Positions 7,419 through 14,730 of a stretch of DNA of 23,699 bases are shown here, piece after piece. A model generated the notes under the pieces. It was not told where the DNA came from, made no database searches, and saw only the letters and a program-made list of their open reading frames with translations. A program made the position numbers and the translations under genes. Source of the stretch: Kordiimonadaceae bacterium UBA4441. Lineage in GTDB: Bacteria; Pseudomonadota; Alphaproteobacteria; Sphingomonadales; Emcibacteraceae. The stretch spans positions 14,935-38,633 of the forward strand of contig DGPL01000041.1 of the NCBI GenBank assembly GCA_002390425.1. The letters run 5' to 3'. How positions within the stretch are numbered: the first letter of the stretch is position 1; each line of letters opens with the position of its first letter.

Positions 7419-8648
7419 ATGACATCGCATAATTATAATATTGATGAAATCCGCAGTGATTTTCCTATTTTTCAACAAGAAATATATGGAAAACCGCTCA
7501 CATTTCTAGATACTGCGGCCAGCGCGCAAAAACCACAAAAAGTAATTGATGCGATCAGCGCGTGTTATTCCAATGAATATGCGAATATTCACCGTGGTGG
7601 GTATTTGCTTTCGCAAGAATTAACGGCGAAATATGAAGCCTCTAGAAAAACGGTTCAAGACCATATTGGTGCAAAGTCGCATAAAGAAGTTATTTTGCTT
7701 CGCGGTGCGACAGAAGCCATTAACTTGGTGGCTCAAACGTGGGGTCGACAAAATTTGGTTGAGGGTGATGAAGTGATTTTAAGCCAGCTTGAACACCATT
7801 CTAATATTGTTCCATGGCAAATATTACGCGATGAAAAGAATTTTGAAATAAAAGTTAGTCCTATAGATGAAAAAGGCAACTTTTTATTAGATGAGTATGA
7901 AAAACTATTATCTGAAAAGACGAAGCTTGTAGCGATAACCCATATTTCAAACGCCCTAGGAACAATTACCCCAATAAACGAGATCATTAAAATGGCTCAT
8001 AAAGTTGGCGCAAAAGTCCTAGTGGATGGGTGCCAGGCTTTGCCACATATGGAAGTTGATGTTGTAGGCCTGGATGCGGATTTTTATGTTTTTTCCGGTC
8101 ACAAAATATACGGCCCAACTGGCGTTGGTGTGCTTTATGGTAAACAGGAATTACTTGACGTCATGCCGCCATATCAAGGTGGCGGAGATATGATCCGTTC
8201 TGTCACTTTTGAAAAAACAACTTTCAATGATTTGCCGCATAAGTTTGAAGCAGGTACCCCAAATATAGTAGGGGGCATAGGGCTTTCAGCTGCAATTGAC
8301 TATATCAAAGATGTTGGCTTACAAAATATTCATGATCATGAACAAGAACTATTGAATTATGGGCTTGAAAAAATCAAAGAAGTGAATGGCATAGAAATGC
8401 GCGGCCAGGCGGAAAATATGGCTGGTATATTATCGTTTACAATGAAGTCAGCGCATCCACATGATATCGGAACGATTTTGGATCAAGATGGCATCGCAAT
8501 TCGCACAGGCCATCATTGCGCACAGCCGATAATGGATTTTATGGATGTCCCGGCAACAGCGAGGGCATCATTTGGATTATATAATACAAAAGAAGATGTG
8601 GACCGTTTGGTTGACGGATTGCATAAAGTAAATAGAATTTTTGCATAG
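7419..8648 (+). CDS. sufS: SufS, PLP-dependent cysteine desulfurase
   Basis: Group II cysteine desulfurase that converts L-cysteine to alanine and a protein-bound persulfide, the sulfur donor for SufBCD. The 409-residue protein (E. coli 406) has the PLP Schiff-base lysine K229 in FSGHKIYGPTGVG, the cofactor-contacting DGCQALPH at 203-210, and the active cysteine C367 in IRTGHHCAQP. Group II enzymes normally need a sulfur acceptor such as SufE or SufU. Neither is in this window, so the partner is presumably encoded elsewhere. GAGG occurs upstream of the ATG. Confidence 0.98.
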   Translation: MTSHNYNIDEIRSDFPIFQQEIYGKPLTFLDTAASAQKPQKVIDAISACYSNEYANIHRGGYLLSQELTAKYEASRKTVQDHIGAKSHKEVILLRGATEAINLVAQTWGRQNLVEGDEVILSQLEHHSNIVPWQILRDEKNFEIKVSPIDEKGNFLLDEYEKLLSEKTKLVAITHISNALGTITPINEIIKMAHKVGAKVLVDGCQALPHMEVDVVGLDADFYVFSGHKIYGPTGVGVLYGKQELLDVMPPYQGGGDMIRSVTFEKTTFNDLPHKFEAGTPNIVGGIGLSAAIDYIKDVGLQNIHDHEQELLNYGLEKIKEVNGIEMRGQAENMAGILSFTMKSAHPHDIGTILDQDGIAIRTGHHCAQPIMDFMDVPATARASFGLYNTKEDVDRLVDGLHKVNRIFA

Positions 8649-8659
8649 AGGGAATAAAA

Positions 8660-9085
8660 ATGAGCTTTTTAGACGGGTTTTTAAATGAAAGACCGGGTGA
8701 AAAACAAGAAGAAGAAATTAAATTGAAAGAATCTCAGACAACTTCTATAGATAAAGGTGAGCCGATTTCAGATGAAGCAAAAAAGAAGCTGCAAATGGCC
8801 GCTGCCGATGTGATCCGTGAAATATATGATCCTGAGATTCCGGTAAATATATACGAGCTTGGCCTTATTTACGATATTGATGTGAATAAATACGCAGATG
8901 TAGTTATCACGATGACATTAACATCACCTCATTGTCCCGTTGCTGAAACAATGCCAGGTGAAGTGGAATTTAAAGTGCGTGAAGTTGAAGGTATTGGCGA
9001 TGTTCAGGTAGCACTTGTTTGGGAGCCGCCATGGGATATGTCAATGATGTCAGAAGCGGCGCGTTTAGAAATGGGCTTTATGTAA
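8660..9085 (+). CDS. sufT: SufT-like DUF59/MIP18 Fe-S assembly protein
   Basis: The 141-residue protein contains a DUF59 (MIP18-like) domain from about residue 44. It shows YDPEIPVNIYELGLIYD, then TLTSPHCPVAETMPG with the conserved cysteine C92, and the tail VWEPPWDMSMMSEAARLEMGF characteristic of the SUF-associated subfamily (TIGR02945 type, from memory). Relatives assist Fe-S cluster maturation or delivery. The first 40 residues are charged, K/E-rich and probably disordered. It closes the suf operon 11 bases after sufS, with a good GAGGG ribosome site. Its stop codon directly abuts the stop codon of the convergent patatin gene. Confidence 0.93.
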   Translation: MSFLDGFLNERPGEKQEEEIKLKESQTTSIDKGEPISDEAKKKLQMAAADVIREIYDPEIPVNIYELGLIYDIDVNKYADVVITMTLTSPHCPVAETMPGEVEFKVREVEGIGDVQVALVWEPPWDMSMMSEAARLEMGFM

Positions 9086-9097
9086 TTATAGCTCATT
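9070..9097 (+). terminator. Weak candidate terminator hairpin at the suf operon end
   Basis: AATGGGCT (9070-9077) can pair with AGCTCATT (9090-9097) in eight base pairs with one G-U, around a 12-base loop that contains both convergent stop codons. Four T and then six T occur at 9106-9109 and 9112-9117, but the T-run begins 8 bases after the stem, which is not the classic intrinsic layout. It is the only structure I see that could end the suf transcript. Confidence 0.3.
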
Positions 9098-11587
9098 AAT
9101 ACGGGTTTTAATTTTTTCAAACAATTCAGGGATTTCATGTAAATGTTCTTTTTCGGCTTCGAGAATAGCATTAAAGGCTTTTTTCTTTATCTGAATAATA
9201 TCAATTTTATGATTAACCCCTTCACTTTTGGCTTGATTATATAAAATGTCGATCAGGCGTTCTGCGCCATTTAATCGTCCCCATAAATAATCATTTTCAC
9301 GGTCTTCACGACTGAAAAATGCCCCAAAGCTTTTCATAGCGGTTCCTTTTAGGGGCATTTCTAAAGGGTCAGATTTAAGTATTAAATTATCATTCGGGCT
9401 AATACGATTAACAAGGATTTCATTAAACTCGCCAACTGCCTTGGCACCATTTATGGAATACGTAATTACGTCCCAGAAGGCAAAACCTAAGTAATTTGTA
9501 ATTAGGTTTCTTTTAAATACATCATCCCAGCTATTATTCAATTGAGAGGCAACCAAAGTATCTACATCTAAACGTGTTTTATCTAAATTTAATTCTGCAG
9601 AAATAAGGTCAGACAACTTTTCAAATTCATCATGATGACTTGTAACTAACTTTATATTTTCTTGGCTATTAACGTCATCATCCACATTTAAATGCATGAG
9701 GTTGTTAATAGTATCTTTGATTTCTAATTTTTTCTCATCAGAGTATCTGTCGATAATTCTCTCTTCTTTAATCAGCTCTAGAGTCTTATAAATAGCCATT
9801 TTGCAGGCGTCGAGCTCATTTACATGATCTGGGTTGATTGAATATTGATTATTAAGCTCTTGTATTAAAAAATGAAGTCGTCTTTTTTGATAATTCACAT
9901 CAAATTTTACAATAAATTTAGTCCAATAAGGCATTGATTCTAATGAAGTTTTTTTTCGTAAGAAGGATTTGGTCCAATTGAAAATTCCATTATTTTTATT
10001 GAAGGCCTTATCGCCGTAAAGCAAACTTGCACCTGCTGTATCTTTTAATACCCAGCATTGTATTAAGGAAAAAACTTTCCGCTTTTCTTTACTACGCGGC
10101 GCAATATCACACAAATTAACAATAATGCCCGTTAAATCAGCAACAGTGCTTCGGATTTTAAGTCTAGCATATGCCTCATAAGAATATCCCGCTTCTGTAA
10201 CGGCTTGTGCGCTCGCAAGGTTGCGCCATTTTTCTATATCCTTTGAGGTTGTCTTACCATCAAAGTTTTTGGGCGAGACTGCATAAACCAGCTTTTCTAC
10301 ACTTGGTTTTACAGAATCAACGACGGATTTTATTGTCGCAACTTTTTGGTTATGAATATGAATTTCTTCGAGATCGTCATGCATCGGTTCATTCATGGGG
10401 ATGTCGGAAAGCGCGCCTTTTAATGTGTTGAGCATTGTTGGCGGCGCACCATTGGGTGTATGTTTTAACCTTTCCGGATTAGGATCAATATAGATAACTT
10501 TTCTACTGACTTCACGAAAGGCGGGTCTGTCATGAATAGCCGCTAAAGCTTGATCAAAGGGTTTATTGTTAAGAATACTACCGTCTAAGAATGACGTTAA
10601 TTCGGGGTTTATTCCGGCATTTTTATATTCTCTAAAATTCTTTTCAATGAAGTCGTCTTTGCGCGTCCACGCACTATTAATGTTATTAAAAAATCGTTCA
10701 GTTTCTCTGAGTTGTGCCGGGGGAAAGGCCCCAGGAAAGCAAGAGGTTGCTCTAGCGGCAAAACAAAGGGCGGCAATACCGTCATCGTCAAAATCACTAT
10801 CGAACTTTGATAGATTGTTACTTGATGCTTTTTTTAAATAGCTAAACTTTAAATTATGACGGTGCTCTAATTCAAAAATAAGAGGGGGGTCATTTAAGAT
10901 CATGGATCGTTTATAGCCATAAAAATCTGTTAATGTTAGAAAGAGATCAAGCTCATGTCCTCGCGGTAGTAACGATTGGTAATTCACTTTGCCCATGCCT
11001 TTTAATCCGCCGTACACAAGTTTTAAGATGTGTTTGCCATCAAAAGGGGGTTTTAAATCCCAAATGTTGAGTAGGGAAGGCAGCTTTTCTTTGACTTGGG
11101 TGCTTAAATTACTATTCCCTAAAAACTTTCCGCTTAGTAAGTTGATCAATGGTTTCGTAATGACCGTATTCCAGCGACTAGCCGCTTTCTTTTCACCTGT
11201 TAAGCGGGTAACGTCCGCTTCAATGAGCCAATGATGACGCAAATGATCAAAATTCAAATCATGTGCAATTGCCCTAGATAAAAATACACTGTTCATTCCA
11301 CCGGCGGAGGCGCCGGCAATGGTATCAATAATAACACGCAGATCTAATTCAGGTAAAAAGCTTTTCAGAATGTCGAAATAAATTAATTCCGTATCGGGAA
11401 TGTCGGTGATTTGATCGTTTGGGTATAAATAAGTCGTGCGACTTTTATCGTGAGGGTCGGGGCTCGCATGAATGGCTTTCGAGGCTCGGGCCAGTTTTAA
11501 AATCTCTTTACTGACTCCATGGATATAGATCGCCAGTGAAACACCACCAAAACAAACAAGCGCAAGTCGAAGTTCCTTTTCCCTCAT
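9086..11587 (-). CDS. Patatin-like phospholipase (DUF3376-type, TIGR03607-like)
   Basis: Predicted cytoplasmic or membrane-associated lipid acyl hydrolase of 833 residues. The N-terminal patatin domain has a glycine-rich oxyanion region CFGGVSLAIYIHG at 12-24, the nucleophile serine S94 in GASAG (92-96), a conserved block AARATSCFPGAFPPAQL at about 278-294, and the catalytic aspartate D335 in FLDGSILNNKPFD. The remaining 480 residues are charged and helical-looking, ending near LWGRLNGAERLIDILYNQA. This resembles the patatin-related family with a DUF3376 tail. No signal peptide or clear membrane segment is seen; the N-terminal hydrophobic stretch is the oxyanion loop. Its ATG overlaps the stop of the upstream hydroxylase gene as ATGA, so the two are probably translationally coupled. 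The substrate is unknown. Confidence 0.88.
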   Translation of the reverse strand: MREKELRLALVCFGGVSLAIYIHGVSKEILKLARASKAIHASPDPHDKSRTTYLYPNDQITDIPDTELIYFDILKSFLPELDLRVIIDTIAGASAGGMNSVFLSRAIAHDLNFDHLRHHWLIEADVTRLTGEKKAASRWNTVITKPLINLLSGKFLGNSNLSTQVKEKLPSLLNIWDLKPPFDGKHILKLVYGGLKGMGKVNYQSLLPRGHELDLFLTLTDFYGYKRSMILNDPPLIFELEHRHNLKFSYLKKASSNNLSKFDSDFDDDGIAALCFAARATSCFPGAFPPAQLRETERFFNNINSAWTRKDDFIEKNFREYKNAGINPELTSFLDGSILNNKPFDQALAAIHDRPAFREVSRKVIYIDPNPERLKHTPNGAPPTMLNTLKGALSDIPMNEPMHDDLEEIHIHNQKVATIKSVVDSVKPSVEKLVYAVSPKNFDGKTTSKDIEKWRNLASAQAVTEAGYSYEAYARLKIRSTVADLTGIIVNLCDIAPRSKEKRKVFSLIQCWVLKDTAGASLLYGDKAFNKNNGIFNWTKSFLRKKTSLESMPYWTKFIVKFDVNYQKRRLHFLIQELNNQYSINPDHVNELDACKMAIYKTLELIKEERIIDRYSDEKKLEIKDTINNLMHLNVDDDVNSQENIKLVTSHHDEFEKLSDLISAELNLDKTRLDVDTLVASQLNNSWDDVFKRNLITNYLGFAFWDVITYSINGAKAVGEFNEILVNRISPNDNLILKSDPLEMPLKGTAMKSFGAFFSREDRENDYLWGRLNGAERLIDILYNQAKSEGVNHKIDIIQIKKKAFNAILEAEKEHLHEIPELFEKIKTRINEL

Positions 11588-12405
11588 TTAGACTTTCCTT
11601 CTTCCGGATAATTTTTAAAAGGCGAAATGATAAGTTCAAAGACAGATAGTGGTTTATCAAAGCCAAATTCACTTAACCCTTGTCTTAAATCCTTATAAGG
11701 CAAAGTTGGCTTATCAAGATAGGTACCAAATATTTTATCCCAAATAACCAAGTTAAAACCATAATTGCTATTGGTTTCATTGACGATCTCGGAATGATGT
11801 ATCCAGTGTATTTCGGGTGTTATAAAGAGGGTCCGCATTAAATGTTCGAGAGGTCGCGGTAATTTAATGTTGCTGTGGTTAAATAATGCCAAACCGTTCA
11901 ATATGATTTCAAATACGATAATCGCCGCAATTGGAATACCCATTATCAGCACGAAAGCCATTTTAATCAACATTGAGACAACTATTTCAAGTGGATGAAA
12001 GCGCACTGCAGAAGTAACATCTAAGCCTAACTCCGTATGGTGCATTCGGTGTAATCGCCATAGAAAAGGGACATTATGCATCATGACATGTTGTCCATAA
12101 ATCAAAACATCCAGTAAAATGAGTGATAAAATAAAAGTTGGCCAAACTCCCAAATTAATTAAATTGAATAAACCATAATTATGTTCAGCGGCATAACTTG
12201 AAACCCCAACGGCAACTATAGGTAAGATAAACCTTATTGCGAAAGTGTTTATCACTGTAATTGATATATTCGTTAACCACTGAGAAAGTCGTGCAGCGCG
12301 ACGTTTAGCAAGGGGCGATATGAATTCGAGACTAGCAAAAATAAGAAGCAGAGATAGAAAAACGCTAAGTCTTATATTTTGTTCATTGGCGATCAAAAAT
12401 TCCAT
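11584..12405 (-). CDS. Fatty acid hydroxylase/sterol desaturase family membrane protein
   Basis: Integral membrane di-iron oxygenase family member of 273 residues. The histidine boxes are present: H106 and H110 (QHVMMH), H119-H122-H123 (HRMHH), further H137 and H177, and H200-H203-H204 (HWIHH). Hydrophobic segments occur at about 12-30, 50-70, 85-104 and 143-175, with the boxes facing the cytoplasm in the usual family model. The bacterial substrate cannot be read from the sequence; fatty acyl chains, carotenoids and sterol-like lipids are all possible. An AGGA ribosome site overlaps the stop of the small upstream gene, only 8 bases away, and the patatin gene overlaps downstream. Membership in this three-gene unit suggests work on membrane lipids. 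Confidence 0.92.
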   Translation of the reverse strand: MEFLIANEQNIRLSVFLSLLLIFASLEFISPLAKRRAARLSQWLTNISITVINTFAIRFILPIVAVGVSSYAAEHNYGLFNLINLGVWPTFILSLILLDVLIYGQHVMMHNVPFLWRLHRMHHTELGLDVTSAVRFHPLEIVVSMLIKMAFVLIMGIPIAAIIVFEIILNGLALFNHSNIKLPRPLEHLMRTLFITPEIHWIHHSEIVNETNSNYGFNLVIWDKIFGTYLDKPTLPYKDLRQGLSEFGFDKPLSVFELIISPFKNYPEEGKSK

Positions 12406-12413
12406 TTGGCGTC

Positions 12414-12572
12414 CTAAAAGTCAGAAGCAATTCCGTTATTTTCCCAATCCCCATATCGAACGGGATCCGGTCCTTCACGACCACCAATTTCTTTAGGCGC
12501 ATTTTCCGCTTGATCATCTTTGGAGGACGACTTTTTTTCATTATCGTCAGAAACGACTTTTTCTTTTTCCAT
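12414..12572 (-). CDS. SDHAF4-like (DUF1674) succinate dehydrogenase assembly factor
   Basis: A 52-residue protein starting MEKEKVVSDD and ending RYGDWENNGIASDF. The first 25 residues are charged and low in complexity. The second half, EIGGREGPDPVRYGDWE, matches the DUF1674/SDHAF4 signature (G-P-x-P-x-RYGDWE-x-x-G...DF). In mitochondria this family binds the flavinated SDHA subunit and promotes complex II assembly; bacterial members are thought to act likewise. GGAG seven bases before the ATG supports the start. A DUF1674 gene next to rsmB is, as I recall, common in alphaproteobacteria, though here the two are divergent. The gene is easily missed because of its size. Confidence 0.88.
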   Translation of the reverse strand: MEKEKVVSDDNEKKSSSKDDQAENAPKEIGGREGPDPVRYGDWENNGIASDF

Positions 12573-12631
12573 TTTAAGCTCCGAAATCAGAAAAATATAA
12601 TTATTTTATAGTGAAAGCATGTTAAACACAT
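12573..12631. promoter_or_regulatory. Divergent intergenic region with promoters for rsmB and the SDHAF4 unit
   Basis: This 59-base, A/T-rich gap is the only space for promoters of both divergent transcripts. On the + strand TATAGT at 12607-12612 resembles a -10 box, but no convincing -35 is seen. On the - strand TTAACA followed after 17-19 bases by an A/T stretch is a candidate pair. The presence of promoters follows from the layout; the individual boxes are guesses. Confidence 0.4.
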
Positions 12632-13954
12632 ATGGATGATTTGGGAAAGGAAAATTGTAGATTGTCGAACCATTTGGACAGTAGGGTTGTGTCTTATTAT
12701 ATTTTGAAAAAAATATTAGATGAGGCAATGACAATTGAAGGGGCGATGGACAGCCTTTCTCATAAAATTAATGATGGTGATAGAGGGTTCATTCGTCATT
12801 TGGTCACGACGACGATAAGACGTCTTGGACAACTTGATAAAATCATAAATCATATGACCAAAACCAAGCTGGGCAATACACAAATGGCCGTACGTCACGT
12901 GCTGAGACTTGGTATTACTCAGCTTTTATATATGGATGTGCCCGCATATGCTGCAGTTGATGGCTCAGTTAGGCTTGTTGAAACTAAAATATCAAAGAAA
13001 CTGCAATATCTTAAAAATCCAGTCAATGCGATATTAAGGAATGTGGATCGCGAGCGAGAATTATTACTTAAAAAGTTTGGTAATACGCGACTTAATTTTC
13101 CTAAATGGCTTTTGAGTAGTTGGGATGCGCGGTTTGGAAATGCAACAGTCAAAGATATTATTGCGGCTTGCCTTGAAGAAGCGCCGCTTGATCTTAATTT
13201 TAAACCCCATTTAAATATAGAAGAATGGGCCAATTCTTTAAATGGAAAAGTTGTCCGAGATCATATTATTCGTCTTGAAAAGTCCGGGAAAATTGATGAC
13301 TTAAAGGGATATAAGGAGGGCCTTTGGTGGGTTCAAGATGTTGCAGCCACGCTGCCGGAAACACTGCTAGGTGCTAAAAAGGGCGAGGCTGTATTCGATT
13401 TATGTGCTGCGCCTGGGGGTAAAACGGCCCAGTCCGCTGCGAAAGGAGCGAAGGTAACAGCTGTTGATATGTCCCATAAGCGGTTGAAAAGACTGGTTGA
13501 AAATATGAAAAGGCTTAACTTTAACGTTGACGTCGTGACGTCAAATATACTTGAATTTATTCCAGAAAGCTCTGCCAGCCATTATTTACTAGATGCGCCT
13601 TGTTCTTCGACGGGAACCATTCGGCGCCATCCTGAAATTTTACATATTCGCGATGCTAACGAAGTAAATGAAATGGCTTTAATGCAATCAAAAATGCTAG
13701 ATCAAGTTTCAGGCATTATGAAGAGCGGCAGCATATTGGTTTATTCTGTTTGTTCTATGCAGCAAGAAGAAGGCCCGGATCAGATTAACGCTTTACTGGA
13801 GCGGGATCGCTCGTTAAAACGAAAAGAGATATCAAAGGAAGAGTTGATTGGTTTTGAGCAAGCCATATTAGAAAATGGAGACGTTCAAACCCTTCCTCAT
13901 TTTATAGAAGGCGGTATGGACGGATTTTTCATTTCCCGCTTAGAGAAAATATAA
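12632..13954 (+). CDS. rsmB: RsmB, 16S rRNA (cytosine-C5) methyltransferase
   Basis: Makes m5C967 (E. coli numbering) in 16S rRNA. The 440-residue protein has an N-terminal NusB-like helical domain (about 15-145) and a C-terminal SAM-dependent domain. The motifs are FDLCAAPGGKT at 255-265 for SAM, DAPCS at 321-325 with C324, and the catalytic cysteine C374 in VYSVCSMQQEEG. Both cysteines of the two-cysteine RNA m5C mechanism are intact. The length matches the family (about 430). An in-frame GTG further upstream is followed by a stop, so the chosen ATG is the first possible; its Shine-Dalgarno is poor, and a later start cannot be excluded. rpe follows after 9 bases. Confidence 0.95.
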   Translation: MDDLGKENCRLSNHLDSRVVSYYILKKILDEAMTIEGAMDSLSHKINDGDRGFIRHLVTTTIRRLGQLDKIINHMTKTKLGNTQMAVRHVLRLGITQLLYMDVPAYAAVDGSVRLVETKISKKLQYLKNPVNAILRNVDRERELLLKKFGNTRLNFPKWLLSSWDARFGNATVKDIIAACLEEAPLDLNFKPHLNIEEWANSLNGKVVRDHIIRLEKSGKIDDLKGYKEGLWWVQDVAATLPETLLGAKKGEAVFDLCAAPGGKTAQSAAKGAKVTAVDMSHKRLKRLVENMKRLNFNVDVVTSNILEFIPESSASHYLLDAPCSSTGTIRRHPEILHIRDANEVNEMALMQSKMLDQVSGIMKSGSILVYSVCSMQQEEGPDQINALLERDRSLKRKEISKEELIGFEQAILENGDVQTLPHFIEGGMDGFFISRLEKI

Positions 13955-13963
13955 GGATACACT

Positions 13964-14626
13964 ATGGCATCAGAAATAAAAATTGCACCTTCCATTCTTT
14001 CAGCTGATTTTGCCCGATTGGGAGAAGAAGTTGCAGCCATAACAGAAGCGGGCGCGGATTACATTCATGTTGATGTAATGGACGGTCATTTTGTGCCCAA
14101 TTTAACCATTGGGCCGGATGTGGTTAAAGCCGTTCGGCCTTATAGTGATAAGATATTTGATGTTCATTTGATGATTTCACCAGTAGATTTATATATTGAG
14201 GATTTCGCTAAAGCGGGCGCTGATATTATTACAGTGCATGCTGAGGCGACACCGCATTTTCATAGAACAATACAATTGATCAAATCATTGGGTAAAAAAG
14301 CGGGCGTCTCGCTTAACCCGGGCACGCCCGTCAGTATGATTGAAAACGTCATGGATATGGTTGATCTTGTCCTCGTGATGAGCGTTAACCCAGGATTTGG
14401 TGGGCAAAAATTTATTCCGTCGGCACTCCCAAAAATAAGGGAAATCCGAAAAATGATTGATAAAGAAGGTCGTCCTATTGATCTGCAGGTTGATGGTGGT
14501 ATTAATATGGAAACAGTAGAGAGCGCAATAGAAGCGGGCGCCAATGTTCTGGTTGCAGGCACTGCAACATTTGTTGGTGGTCCGGAGAAATATGCGTCTA
14601 ATATTGCTGCATTAAAAGGAAAATAA
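13964..14626 (+). CDS. rpe: Ribulose-phosphate 3-epimerase
   Basis: Interconverts D-ribulose 5-phosphate and D-xylulose 5-phosphate in the pentose phosphate pathway. The 220-residue TIM-barrel protein (E. coli 225) starts with IAPSILSADF at 7-16. It carries the metal ligands H35 and D37 in HVDVMDGHFVPN, H68 in VHLM, and D177 in LQVDGGIN; D37 and D177 serve as the acid-base pair in the family. The phosphate-binding VNPGFGGQKF lies at 141-150. AAGGA overlapping the rsmB stop is a good ribosome site, so the gene is probably co-transcribed with rsmB. Confidence 0.98.
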   Translation: MASEIKIAPSILSADFARLGEEVAAITEAGADYIHVDVMDGHFVPNLTIGPDVVKAVRPYSDKIFDVHLMISPVDLYIEDFAKAGADIITVHAEATPHFHRTIQLIKSLGKKAGVSLNPGTPVSMIENVMDMVDLVLVMSVNPGFGGQKFIPSALPKIREIRKMIDKEGRPIDLQVDGGINMETVESAIEAGANVLVAGTATFVGGPEKYASNIAALKGK

Positions 14627-14645
14627 AGTCACTTTTAAGCCATAT

Positions 14646-14676
14646 TCGACATATAATTTCGGTGGATAATTATATT
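14646..14676 (+). promoter_or_regulatory. Weak candidate promoter before the heparinase-like gene
   Basis: The 104-base gap after rpe holds TCGACA at 14646-14651 (five of six to the -35 consensus) and TATATT at 14671-14676 (five of six to the -10) with a long 19-base spacer. The gap is larger than others in this strand run, so a second promoter is plausible but not shown. No terminator hairpin was seen here. Confidence 0.25.
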
Positions 14677-14730
14677 AAATTCATTAGAATGACCTAAACT
14701 GAAAAGCCAAAAGTAGAGAAACGCATATAA

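Noticed and set aside
10566..10841. Open frame of 91 codons on the + strand inside the patatin gene
   Set aside because: It is antisense to a well-supported catalytic domain and has no recognisable protein features; the same holds for the other antisense frames over sufC, sufD, rpe and the dehydrogenase.
13528..13544. Tandem TGACGTC repeats in rsmB
   Set aside because: They encode ordinary Val/Asp/Thr codons in a single gene and occur once, so coincidence is enough.
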